DNA of 51,547 nt from Klebsiella pneumoniae (lineage in GTDB: Bacteria > Pseudomonadota > Gammaproteobacteria > Pseudomonadales > CAMAPQ01): positions 1 through 51,547 of the forward strand of contig CAMAPQ010000009.1 of the NCBI GenBank assembly GCA_945860125.1. Reading direction: 5' to 3'. The notes beneath the pieces were generated by a model. The model was not told the DNA's origin, searched no databases, and was given only the letters and a program-made list of their open reading frames with translations. Shown piece after piece: positions 8,423 through 15,871 of the stretch. Made by a program: the position numbers and the translations under genes. Position 1 is the first letter of the stretch, and every line of letters starts with the position of its first letter.

Positions 8423-10447
8423 CTATTTACCGCAAAAAACTCTATTTCTACCGGCATTTTTAGCTTTATATAAAGCTTCATCTGCTTGTTGCACTAATTG
8501 TACTTGCTCAACCTCACGGTGAGGTTCAATAATTGATACGCCAATACTGACACTGACGGAAGGATTTTCAAGATTTTTCCTATTTTCAATTTGTAGCTTT
8601 TCGATTTCAAGCCTGATTCTTTCTGCTAAAGTACAAGCCGTCTCTCTACCTGTTTCAGAAAATACAGCAACAAACTCTTCTCCACCATAACGAGCAGAAT
8701 AACCTTCCGCTTGATTAGACACAGATTGAATCACTTGCGCGACTCTTACTAAACATTCATCACCACGAACATGACCATACGTATCGTTATATAGCTTGAA
8801 ATGATCCACATCAATCATTAATAAAGCTAATGGTGTGCTGCGCCGTAACGAACGACGCCACTGCATATCGATAAATTCAGTCAAACCTAATCGGTTACCT
8901 AAGCCAGTTAATGTATCCATTTTGACCTGACTTTCTAAAATCAGTTGATATCGTCTTAATTTAAGATGTGTTTCAATACGCGCCAATAACACCAGAAGCG
9001 AAACAGGCTTCGTAATATAATCAACCGCGCCAAGCTTAAAGCCATAAAGCTCTTCTTCTTTTGTACCATTTGCTGTTAAAAAAATGAGAGGGATCTGGTT
9101 CGTCTCTTTATCCCTTTTTAAAGCTTGGCAAACGGCATACCCATTAAGAAAAGGCATATTAACATCCATTAAAATAAGATCAGGGTAAGGCGGAAGGCTT
9201 GCAACCCTCAACGCCTCTTTCCCATCACGCACAATTAAAAGATTATAATCTTTACCTAAAAAACCGGCGACCATTTTAGCGCTGGTTAAAGCATCTTCTG
9301 CGATTAAAATCGTAGGTTTTTTCAAGAAAAGCTTTTCCTGCTCATCGGCAGAATCAATGCTATAAGACGGAAGAAAAGAACCAATCACTTTTAATGTTTC
9401 TCGAGCAGAAGGGAAATCGTAGACTTCAACATCTTTATAAAGCTGCAACAAAACATCCTGGCGCACGACGCCCTTAAATTGCCCAATAAAATAATCGAGA
9501 TAATCTTCTGCCTGTGCTGAATTTTTATTAACAAGCGTTTCAATACAATAAAAAAGTTTTTCTCTTGTTTCAAACTCAAGACAATACGGATTCAACTGCT
9601 TTTTATAAGCAGGGCAAGATTGCAAGAAAAAATCAATAGCAATAGCGATATAACCTAATCGATCAACTAGAAAATAAAGCTCTTCTTCTACTTCTTTTTT
9701 ACCAAATAAAATTGTTTCTTCAACGGATTGGCAAGCATCGGCAATAGTATGACAAAATATATTGCGACTCGTACCCTTAAGTGCATTTAATACGCCTTTT
9801 AAATCAACCCACTTTTTTTCATTTAAAAGATTAATAATATTAATTTTCGATTGAAGGCAATCTTGTTTATAAAAATTTAATAAATTAATCAAAAAATAAA
9901 AATTATTATCAATGCGAGATAACACTTCCCGCAAATCAATTTCAGGTAATTTTTTTTCAAGCTCAATAATATTAAAAGCTTGCTTAGCATCACTCTCAAC
10001 GCTGAGAATTCTACTTTTTTCAAAAACTCCTTCAATAATAGGTGCTATTTTTTTTAATTTTTCAACTGAGAAAGGCTTCTCTAGAAAACCGACAAAGTGA
10101 CGAAGACTTTCTGCGACTGACTTAGGATACTCAGAAACCATGCTATGCGTTGATCCTGAAATACCAATGATGCAAGGCAATTTAAAATGATGAGCATCAT
10201 AATAATCAACAACAATGCCCGCCACTTCAAAGCCATTATAGTCTGGCAAACCTAAATCCATGAAAATAATGTCATAAATTCTGCTTTTGCAATAAGAAAT
10301 TGCTCTCTCACCATTATCGGCAACTTCAGCCGTCACACCCCAAATAGATTTCACTAAACTACACAATATTTGGCTGCTAACTAAGCTATCTTCAATGATG
10401 AGAAAAGAGCGTTCCTTGCCACTATAACTTTTATCGTTAATTGTCAT
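8423..10447 (-). CDS. REC - Hpt-like - REC - GGDEF response regulator
   Basis: This 674-residue soluble protein begins with a receiver (about 14-130, phospho-acceptor Asp64 in IFMDLGLP). A helical Hpt-like region follows (about 165-260), where the usual His of the HxxKG motif is replaced: ALNALKGTSRNIF has Asn where phosphotransfer His is expected. A second receiver (about 378-495, LILMDVNMPF) and a C-terminal GGDEF domain with active GGEEF at 588-592 complete it. The residues five before GGEEF are QAEG, so the RxxD feedback site is missing. I expect a diguanylate cyclase controlled by two receiver inputs. The cognate kinase is not adjacent; the hybrid kinase at 47817-50927 is one distant candidate. 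Confidence 0.88.
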   Translation of the reverse strand: MTINDKSYSGKERSFLIIEDSLVSSQILCSLVKSIWGVTAEVADNGERAISYCKSRIYDIIFMDLGLPDYNGFEVAGIVVDYYDAHHFKLPCIIGISGSTHSMVSEYPKSVAESLRHFVGFLEKPFSVEKLKKIAPIIEGVFEKSRILSVESDAKQAFNIIELEKKLPEIDLREVLSRIDNNFYFLINLLNFYKQDCLQSKINIINLLNEKKWVDLKGVLNALKGTSRNIFCHTIADACQSVEETILFGKKEVEEELYFLVDRLGYIAIAIDFFLQSCPAYKKQLNPYCLEFETREKLFYCIETLVNKNSAQAEDYLDYFIGQFKGVVRQDVLLQLYKDVEVYDFPSARETLKVIGSFLPSYSIDSADEQEKLFLKKPTILIAEDALTSAKMVAGFLGKDYNLLIVRDGKEALRVASLPPYPDLILMDVNMPFLNGYAVCQALKRDKETNQIPLIFLTANGTKEEELYGFKLGAVDYITKPVSLLVLLARIETHLKLRRYQLILESQVKMDTLTGLGNRLGLTEFIDMQWRRSLRRSTPLALLMIDVDHFKLYNDTYGHVRGDECLVRVAQVIQSVSNQAEGYSARYGGEEFVAVFSETGRETACTLAERIRLEIEKLQIENRKNLENPSVSVSIGVSIIEPHREVEQVQLVQQADEALYKAKNAGRNRVFCGK

Positions 10448-10545
10448 ATTATTACAATTCTTTATGCGGGATCTTTATAATAGAGTTTTCGTTCAGTTCT
10501 TAATTAAAACTATAGCAGCTCTAGGGATCGTTCACTTTAAACACA

Positions 10546-11151
10546 ATGAAAACTCGACAACGTATTTTAAAAACAGCGCTAACCTTATTTAATAAAATGG
10601 GCGAGTCAAATATTTCAACGGTAGATATTGCAACGGAAATGAGTATCAGCCCCGGCAATCTTTATTATCATTTTAGAAATAAAGATGAAATCATTTTGTC
10701 ACTCGTTAGCGAGCTTGAGGAGCACCTCAAGGAGATCTTAGAAGCGCTAGCGCTGTCTCTTGTTGATCTACTTGAGGATGATACGATATTGACGGCGCTC
10801 TTAGAGCTAACTTGGCGCTTCCGCACGCTGTATCGTGATACACACTCAATTACATCACGCAATAAAGAAGCTTTAAAAAGATTATCAAGACTCATGCAAA
10901 ATAAGGAAATTGTGTTTACACACCTTCTCCAAAAATATAACGAAGAGGAGATTCTCCTCATCCCACCCACTTACATTGAGTGCGTTGCACAGCAACTACT
11001 TATTTTATCTTGCGGCTGGTTTTTCTGGTTAAATTACGACCAAACTCAAGAAGCAACTGAAGATCAACTACAAAAAGCCTGCAAACAAATAAGGGCTGTT
11101 CTGTTACCTTGGCTTAATGATGAAAACTGGAACCAAACACAAAAAATATAA
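10546..11151 (+). CDS. TetR/AcrR-family transcriptional regulator
   Basis: The N-terminal helix-turn-helix is clear: TRQRILKTALTLFNKMG, STVDIATEMSISPGNLYYHF and RNKDEI at residues 3-50. The long helical C-terminal domain would bind an unknown ligand. At 201 residues the length is normal. The downstream neighbour is convergent and the upstream neighbour is divergent, so the target operon is not obvious from context; autoregulation through the 98-base divergent gap is possible. Confidence 0.88.
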   Translation: MKTRQRILKTALTLFNKMGESNISTVDIATEMSISPGNLYYHFRNKDEIILSLVSELEEHLKEILEALALSLVDLLEDDTILTALLELTWRFRTLYRDTHSITSRNKEALKRLSRLMQNKEIVFTHLLQKYNEEEILLIPPTYIECVAQQLLILSCGWFFWLNYDQTQEATEDQLQKACKQIRAVLLPWLNDENWNQTQKI

Positions 11152-11196
11152 ATTAGGACTTACGCAAAACGCCTCGGTTTTGCGTAAGTCCTAATT
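11151..11196. terminator. Perfect 20-bp inverted repeat made of two IS terminal repeats
   Basis: Arms 11151-11170 and 11177-11196 are exact reverse complements around a 6-base loop (GCCTCG). Each arm contains TAGGACTTACGCAAAA, the motif at the IS ends. It sits exactly between two convergent stop codons, so it can serve as a terminator for both. It looks like an internally deleted element reused as a terminator. Confidence 0.7.
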
Positions 11197-11198
11197 TA

Positions 11199-11981
11199 TT
11201 ATTTTAGGCCGTAACGAGCAAGAATCGTTTTCATTTCGCCAGAAGCCTTCAATGCTCTCATGCCTTCATCCCAAATCTGCACATATTTTTTTGAAGTTTC
11301 ACGCACAGGCGAGCAGGCAATATAAATATCCGTAATACCGCCAATCGAGCTCAACATTTCAACTTTATCATCAAGCTTTAGCTGAGCAAGCGTTGCGTTC
11401 ATCACAATCTTGCTTTCAATAATGGCATTAATTCGGCCAGCAATGAGCTTTTTAATATTGGTCTGTAATGGTTTATCGCCCACGGCATACTGCGCAAAAC
11501 CCGCCCCTTTATGTAATACTAAAAAATCATCTATTTCTTGGCCATAAGAATAACTAGAGACTAAACCAACCTGCAATGTAAGCAATGAATCAAGATTTTT
11601 ATATTCAACAGGTACACTTTTTAAACTAAAAACGCCCTGTTGATCACGAATAATCGGCTCTTCTGGAAAGATAAAACCTGGCGCATCTTCTTTATAAGCA
11701 CCAATGACGCAATCAGCTTTACCTTTTTCAACTTCCGCTAAACTTCGCTCCCAAGGTGTTATTTTATAATCAATAACAATATTTTTCTTCTTAAAAATCT
11801 CTTTTAAAAAATCAATACCAAAACCCTGTAGCTCACTTTTAGAGTTCGCATTAATCGGAAACCATTCATCGGCAAGTAAAGTTAAAGTTTCAGCAGAAGC
11901 AGCGGGCTGCTTGAGTAATAATAATAAAGAGAAGATTAAACCTGCGAATACTTTACTTAAGCTAAAAGAAGAAAATCTCAT
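11199..11981 (-). CDS. Periplasmic solute-binding protein (SBP family 3 type)
   Basis: A signal peptide (MRFSSFSLSKVFAGLIFS, cleaved near PAASA) is followed by a family 3 extracellular binding fold. Typical strands are LTLLADEWFPIN, GFGIDFLKEIFK and ADCVIGAYKED. Such proteins bind amino acids or other small polar ligands. No ABC permease or ATPase is nearby, so it may be an orphan or a sensor partner; members of this group often stand alone beside c-di-GMP genes. I chose the ATG at 11981 because GAGGG lies about 7 bases upstream; the ATG at 11999 has no ribosome site. Confidence 0.82.
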   Translation of the reverse strand: MRFSSFSLSKVFAGLIFSLLLLLKQPAASAETLTLLADEWFPINANSKSELQGFGIDFLKEIFKKKNIVIDYKITPWERSLAEVEKGKADCVIGAYKEDAPGFIFPEEPIIRDQQGVFSLKSVPVEYKNLDSLLTLQVGLVSSYSYGQEIDDFLVLHKGAGFAQYAVGDKPLQTNIKKLIAGRINAIIESKIVMNATLAQLKLDDKVEMLSSIGGITDIYIACSPVRETSKKYVQIWDEGMRALKASGEMKTILARYGLK

Positions 11982-12117
11982 CCCTCCACCCTCATACAAA
12001 ATTAGTAACGTTGTGAGCTATTATAGCATTTACTTTTATTTTTATTTTTTGATGGCCGCTATCAATTCATTAAACCCACTGATAAAATAGGGTTTTAATT
12101 ATTTGGAACCTGTAGCT

Positions 12118-12372
12118 ATGCGCGCACACCGTTACCATAAACTTTTTCTTTCGCGAACGTCTTACCTTACGCTTTTATTAATATCAGCTCTTTTCTTATC
12201 TGCCTGCCAAAATATGGGCGTTAAATCATGGGAAAAAGCAACGTTAGCCAAACCAGAAATGCAGCTAGATAGCCATAAAACTGATAACGCTTTTGATGAG
12301 CATATTTATTTCAGCAAAGAATCAGCCAGCGGCGGACGTGGTTTTGGCGGAGGTGGCTGCGGATGCAACTAA
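12118..12372 (+). CDS. DUF4266 small lipoprotein with Gly-Cys tail
   Basis: This 84-residue lipoprotein has its lipobox at LSACQN and the family features VKSWEKATLA, H...HIYFSKE and the C-terminal FGGGGCGCN. DUF4266 proteins are regularly encoded with a DUF3570 outer-membrane protein and ApbE, as here, implying a shared envelope redox or metal function that is not defined. The last bases overlap the start of the DUF3570 gene by 10, suggesting coupling. The two tail cysteines could bind metal or be modified. I chose ATG 12118 over TTG 12103. Confidence 0.85.
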   Translation: MRAHRYHKLFLSRTSYLTLLLISALFLSACQNMGVKSWEKATLAKPEMQLDSHKTDNAFDEHIYFSKESASGGRGFGGGGCGCN

Positions 12373-13679
12373 ATAAAACAGAAGAAAACACATTAAAAAA
12401 CAGGTTGAGAAAAGCCACTCAGATTCTACTGGGTGCAACTATTAGCTCAACGCTAAGCGCAACAGTAATGCCTATTTTGAGTTATGCATCTGAAACGCCG
12501 CTACTGATTGATAGCGCGCTTTTACTCTACTCAGAATCAGATAACCGCGTGCAAGCTTTTGAGCCAACACTACAGTTGCAAAAAGTGTATGGCGATAGAA
12601 AAGCAATGAGCTTAAAAATTGTATTGGATAGTTTGACGGGGGCAACACCAACCGGTGCACTGCCACAAGATACCATACAAACTTTTACACGACCTTCAGG
12701 AAATGGCAGCTATGCTGTAGCACCCTACGCTACCCCCTTAGATGACACCTTTAAAGATACACGCGCCGAAATTAATGCAGGCTTAACACAACCACTCTCA
12801 CGCTTTAATACGCTAAGTTTAGGCGGCCATCTTTCAAGAGAATATGATTTTGATTCATTAGGCGCAAGTGCGAGTGTTGCTCATGATTTTAATGAACGTA
12901 ATACAACATTTAATATTGGCCTAAATTTGGAACAGGATCAGTTTAGACCAGAAGGCGGTATCCCCATTCCTTTTGGTGCAGTTCAGCCTGTAGGAAGCAC
13001 TCAACCAAGGGGTGATAAGAGCGATACTAAACTGGTTATTGATTTTCTAGCCGGCATTACACAAGTGATGAGCCATAATTGGTTAACGCAGCTGAATTAT
13101 TCTATTAGCCAGTCCTCAGGTTATTTAACGGATCCTTTTAAGTATCTTTCTTTATTGGAAGATGGTAGTTACAACCTTGCCTCGAACAATGCTTATCGCT
13201 TTGAAAGCCGACCAGACTCTCGCAATAAGCAAAGCTTATTTTGGGAAAATAAATATCATCTATTTGGCGATACAGTTACCGCTTCTTATCGTTATTTTTG
13301 GGATGATTGGAATGTTAAAGCACACACGTTTGACTTTCGTTATCGCTGGAATATGAACGCTAAAAACTATATTGAACCTCACTTCAGATTTTACACGCAA
13401 ACAGAGGCTGACTTTTATAAAGCCTATTTATTGCAATCTGATATTCAAAATAATATACAAGAAGCGAGTGCGGATTATCGCCTTGCGCCATTTGACGCAA
13501 CAACGTTTGGCATTAAATATGGCCATATCATAGGAAAAGATGCGCAGTGGAATGTGCGCATTGAACAGTACCAGCAACAAGGTAGCTTGGATAATATTCC
13601 AACTGCTTTGCAAAAATATGAAATTTATCCTGATATGACGGCAACCATTTTACAATTTGGTTACTCTATGTCCTGGTAA
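12363..13679 (+). CDS. DUF3570 outer-membrane beta-barrel protein
   Basis: This 438-residue protein has an extended signal peptide (about 1-43) and alternating amphipathic strands to a C-terminal GYSMSW, typical of an outer-membrane barrel. Family features seen include DTRAEINAGLTQPLSR, SREYDFDSLGASAS and SRNKQSLFWENKYH. DUF3570 is of unknown biochemical role. It sits between DUF4266 and ApbE genes, an association that suggests it is the outer-membrane part of a three-component envelope system. Confidence 0.87.
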   Translation: MQLNKTEENTLKNRLRKATQILLGATISSTLSATVMPILSYASETPLLIDSALLLYSESDNRVQAFEPTLQLQKVYGDRKAMSLKIVLDSLTGATPTGALPQDTIQTFTRPSGNGSYAVAPYATPLDDTFKDTRAEINAGLTQPLSRFNTLSLGGHLSREYDFDSLGASASVAHDFNERNTTFNIGLNLEQDQFRPEGGIPIPFGAVQPVGSTQPRGDKSDTKLVIDFLAGITQVMSHNWLTQLNYSISQSSGYLTDPFKYLSLLEDGSYNLASNNAYRFESRPDSRNKQSLFWENKYHLFGDTVTASYRYFWDDWNVKAHTFDFRYRWNMNAKNYIEPHFRFYTQTEADFYKAYLLQSDIQNNIQEASADYRLAPFDATTFGIKYGHIIGKDAQWNVRIEQYQQQGSLDNIPTALQKYEIYPDMTATILQFGYSMSW

Positions 13680-13745
13680 TTTTCTTTGAATATTACAGCG
13701 CCTGTGCTCAGCGGTAAAAAGTCATGCCCCTTAAATTGCTAACTT

Positions 13746-13816
13746 TATACCCTTTGCACTTGAAACCTCGGCATGGTTGGGGCACGCTCACTGTGATTCC
13801 AATTACTTTGGGTACA
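13746..13816 (+). repeat. Internally deleted copy of the TATACCC/GGGTATA small element
   Basis: About 71 bases begin TATACCCTTTGCACTTGAAA and end CCAATTACTTTGGGTAC, the same ends as the full copies at 15664, 32843 and 45380, with most of the middle missing. It lies between the DUF3570 and ApbE genes. Confidence 0.7.
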
Positions 13817-13839
13817 TTTAAGAGGCGCGATTTTTTACT

Positions 13840-14715
13840 ATGAAACAGAGCAGTATTAATGCTCATCCTGGGGAAAAACCACCTCTTTTTTCAGCCGCTT
13901 TTATGTCCATGGCAAGCCCTTGCCAAGTCGATATCAACATACAGAATAAAAAACAAGCCGAACAACTCATTAGCCTTATTCAAAAAGAAGCATGGCGAAT
14001 AGAACAAAAATTCAGTCGTTTTAGACAAGACAATCTTATTTATCTTATTAATCAGGGAAAAACCGTACAGCTAGACGATGAAATTGAAAAAATTCTACAT
14101 TATGCAGAAAATTGCTATCAATTAAGCGATGGCCTTTTTGACATTACAACTGGCACACTAAAAAAAATATGGCGATTTAATGATACTTTTCAATTTCCCT
14201 CTGTAGACGAAATTAACGATGCAAAAAAATGCGTCGGCTGGGAAAAAGTAATATGGCATCCCCCTTTTTTTCAGCTACCGCCTAAAATGGAAATTGATTT
14301 TGGTGGTCTTGTTAAAGAATATGCCGTTGATAAATGCGCCCAGTTGCTAATGGAACATTTTCCTGACGATTTTTTAATTAACTTCGGCGGTGATTTATTT
14401 ATTAAAGGTAAACATACCATCGGCATTGAAAACCCACATCTTTTAAATCATGCAGCAAGCGCTATTACAGCTAATACAGGTGGCATTGCAACCAGCGGCA
14501 CATCAAGACAGTATATAGATAGAGAAGGAAAGCGTTACAGCCATATTATTAACCCCAAAACAGGATACCCTGTTGAAGAGGCACCTAAGTCTGTCACAGT
14601 ATTTGCTGAAACCTGCATAGAAGCTGGCTTTTATGCAACCCTTGCCTTATTACAGGGCAAGAATGCACAAAAGTTTTGTGACGAAAACGAGATTAAGGCT
14701 TGGTGTATTTTTTAA
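13840..14715 (+). CDS. FAD:protein FMN transferase (ApbE family)
   Basis: ApbE enzymes attach FMN covalently to a Thr/Ser of a target protein, using FAD and Mg2+. Seen here are FMSMASPCQVDI, DGLFDITTGTL, EIDFGGLVKEYAVDKC, NFGGDLF and the family signature HIINPKTGYPV. There is no signal peptide or lipobox, so it may act in the cytoplasm or depend on another start. The 291-residue length is slightly short for the family. It follows DUF4266 and DUF3570, and no obvious flavinylation substrate is in the window. Confidence 0.9.
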   Translation: MKQSSINAHPGEKPPLFSAAFMSMASPCQVDINIQNKKQAEQLISLIQKEAWRIEQKFSRFRQDNLIYLINQGKTVQLDDEIEKILHYAENCYQLSDGLFDITTGTLKKIWRFNDTFQFPSVDEINDAKKCVGWEKVIWHPPFFQLPPKMEIDFGGLVKEYAVDKCAQLLMEHFPDDFLINFGGDLFIKGKHTIGIENPHLLNHAASAITANTGGIATSGTSRQYIDREGKRYSHIINPKTGYPVEEAPKSVTVFAETCIEAGFYATLALLQGKNAQKFCDENEIKAWCIF

Positions 14716-14719
14716 TACG

Positions 14720-14737
14720 AGGACTTACGTAAGTCCT
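14720..14737. repeat. 18-bp palindrome related to the IS terminal repeat
   Basis: AGGACTTACGTAAGTCCT is a perfect palindrome. Its halves match the first nine bases of the IS terminal motif after the initial T. It lies between the convergent apbE and galU stop codons and is probably another collapsed element. Confidence 0.6.
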
Positions 14738-14744
14738 AAATATG

Positions 14745-15587
14745 TTAATCCTGCCCATTCACTTTATAATCATGCTCATAAAAATAATTAGTTGCTTGCA
14801 CAAAACCATCAACATTACCACAGTCAAATCGCTTACCCTTAAACTGATAAGCCATGACACAACCTTCAACTGATTGACGTTTTAAAGCATCGGTAATTTG
14901 TAACTCACCATTTTTACCTGGCGGGGTATTGCGTAAAATATCAAAAATATCAGGCGTTAATATATATCGCCCAATAATTGCAAGATTGCTAGGTGCTTCT
15001 CCTGGTTTTGGCTTTTCAATCATGTCAGTGACTTGATATAAACCTTCTTTTAAAGGCGTGCCTGCAATCACACCATAACGACCAATATCAGCTTCAGGCA
15101 CACACTCAACTGCAACAATACTGCATCTAAATTGTTTATAAAGCCGAACCATTTGCGCTAATACACCTTCATGCCCTGGCTCTGACACACATAAATCATC
15201 TGCCAAAATCACAGCAAAAGCTTCAGGGCCAATAATATTGGCACCCGTTAAAATGGCATGCCCCAACCCCTTCATTTCAGTTTGCCTGGTATAGGAGAAG
15301 TTACATCGATTAATAATATCGCGAATGCCCGTAAGATACTTTTCCTTTCCCGTGCCAGCAATTTGATGCTCAAGCTCATAACTAATATCAAAATGATCCT
15401 CTATTGCGCGCTTTCCACGACCCGTTACAAAAGCAATATCAAAAAGCCCCGCTTCCATGGCTTCCTCAATACCATACTGAACCAGCGGTTTATTCACCAC
15501 AGGCAGCATTTCTTTTGGCATTGATTTAGTTGCAGGCAAGAAACGTGTACCGTAACCAGCGACAGGAAAAAGGCATTTTCGAATCAT
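14745..15587 (-). CDS. galU: UTP-glucose-1-phosphate uridylyltransferase
   Basis: GalU makes UDP-glucose from UTP and glucose-1-phosphate for surface polysaccharides and osmoprotectants. The nucleotide-binding loop GYGTRFLPATKSMPKEMLP is near the N-terminus, followed by VNKPLVQYGIEEA, ILADDLCV and EKPKPGEAPSNLAI. The 280-residue length is normal. I chose the ATG at 15587, which follows AGGTGG at good spacing; a GTG nine bases upstream lies inside that ribosome site. Confidence 0.95.
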   Translation of the reverse strand: MIRKCLFPVAGYGTRFLPATKSMPKEMLPVVNKPLVQYGIEEAMEAGLFDIAFVTGRGKRAIEDHFDISYELEHQIAGTGKEKYLTGIRDIINRCNFSYTRQTEMKGLGHAILTGANIIGPEAFAVILADDLCVSEPGHEGVLAQMVRLYKQFRCSIVAVECVPEADIGRYGVIAGTPLKEGLYQVTDMIEKPKPGEAPSNLAIIGRYILTPDIFDILRNTPPGKNGELQITDALKRQSVEGCVMAYQFKGKRFDCGNVDGFVQATNYFYEHDYKVNGQD

Positions 15588-15663
15588 ATCTACCACCTAA
15601 AAATTAAAAGCTTAAACAAACAGAAAAATGTCAAACGACGCAAGGTAGTCCATACTCAAACAA

Positions 15664-15790
15664 TATACCCAAAGTAATTGGAATCACGGTGAGGCGGCAA
15701 GAGCGTGAACCCCATGAGCATAGATAAACTATGTGATTGGGGTAAATGAGCGCTGCCAACAATGCCGTGGTTTCAAGTACGAAGGGTATA
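15664..15790 (-). repeat. Full copy of a 127-bp MITE-like element
   Basis: It runs from TATACCCAAAGTAATTGGA to AAGTACGAAGGGTATA. The two ends form imperfect terminal inverted repeats of about 26 bases, and there is an internal palindrome around CATAG...CTATG. It matches copies at 32843 and (inverted) 45380. Strand is given relative to the 45380 copy. It lies upstream of the coiled-coil gene. Confidence 0.8.
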
Positions 15791-15871
15791 TCAATCTTTA
15801 TAATAGCCAATTCTATTTCTTGGAGCATGAAAAAGATCAGAAAAGGCGGGTGTGGCTCAAGGTAAATAAAC

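Noticed and set aside
12472-12666. Minus-strand frame inside the DUF3570 gene
   Set aside because: Shadow of a well-supported barrel gene.
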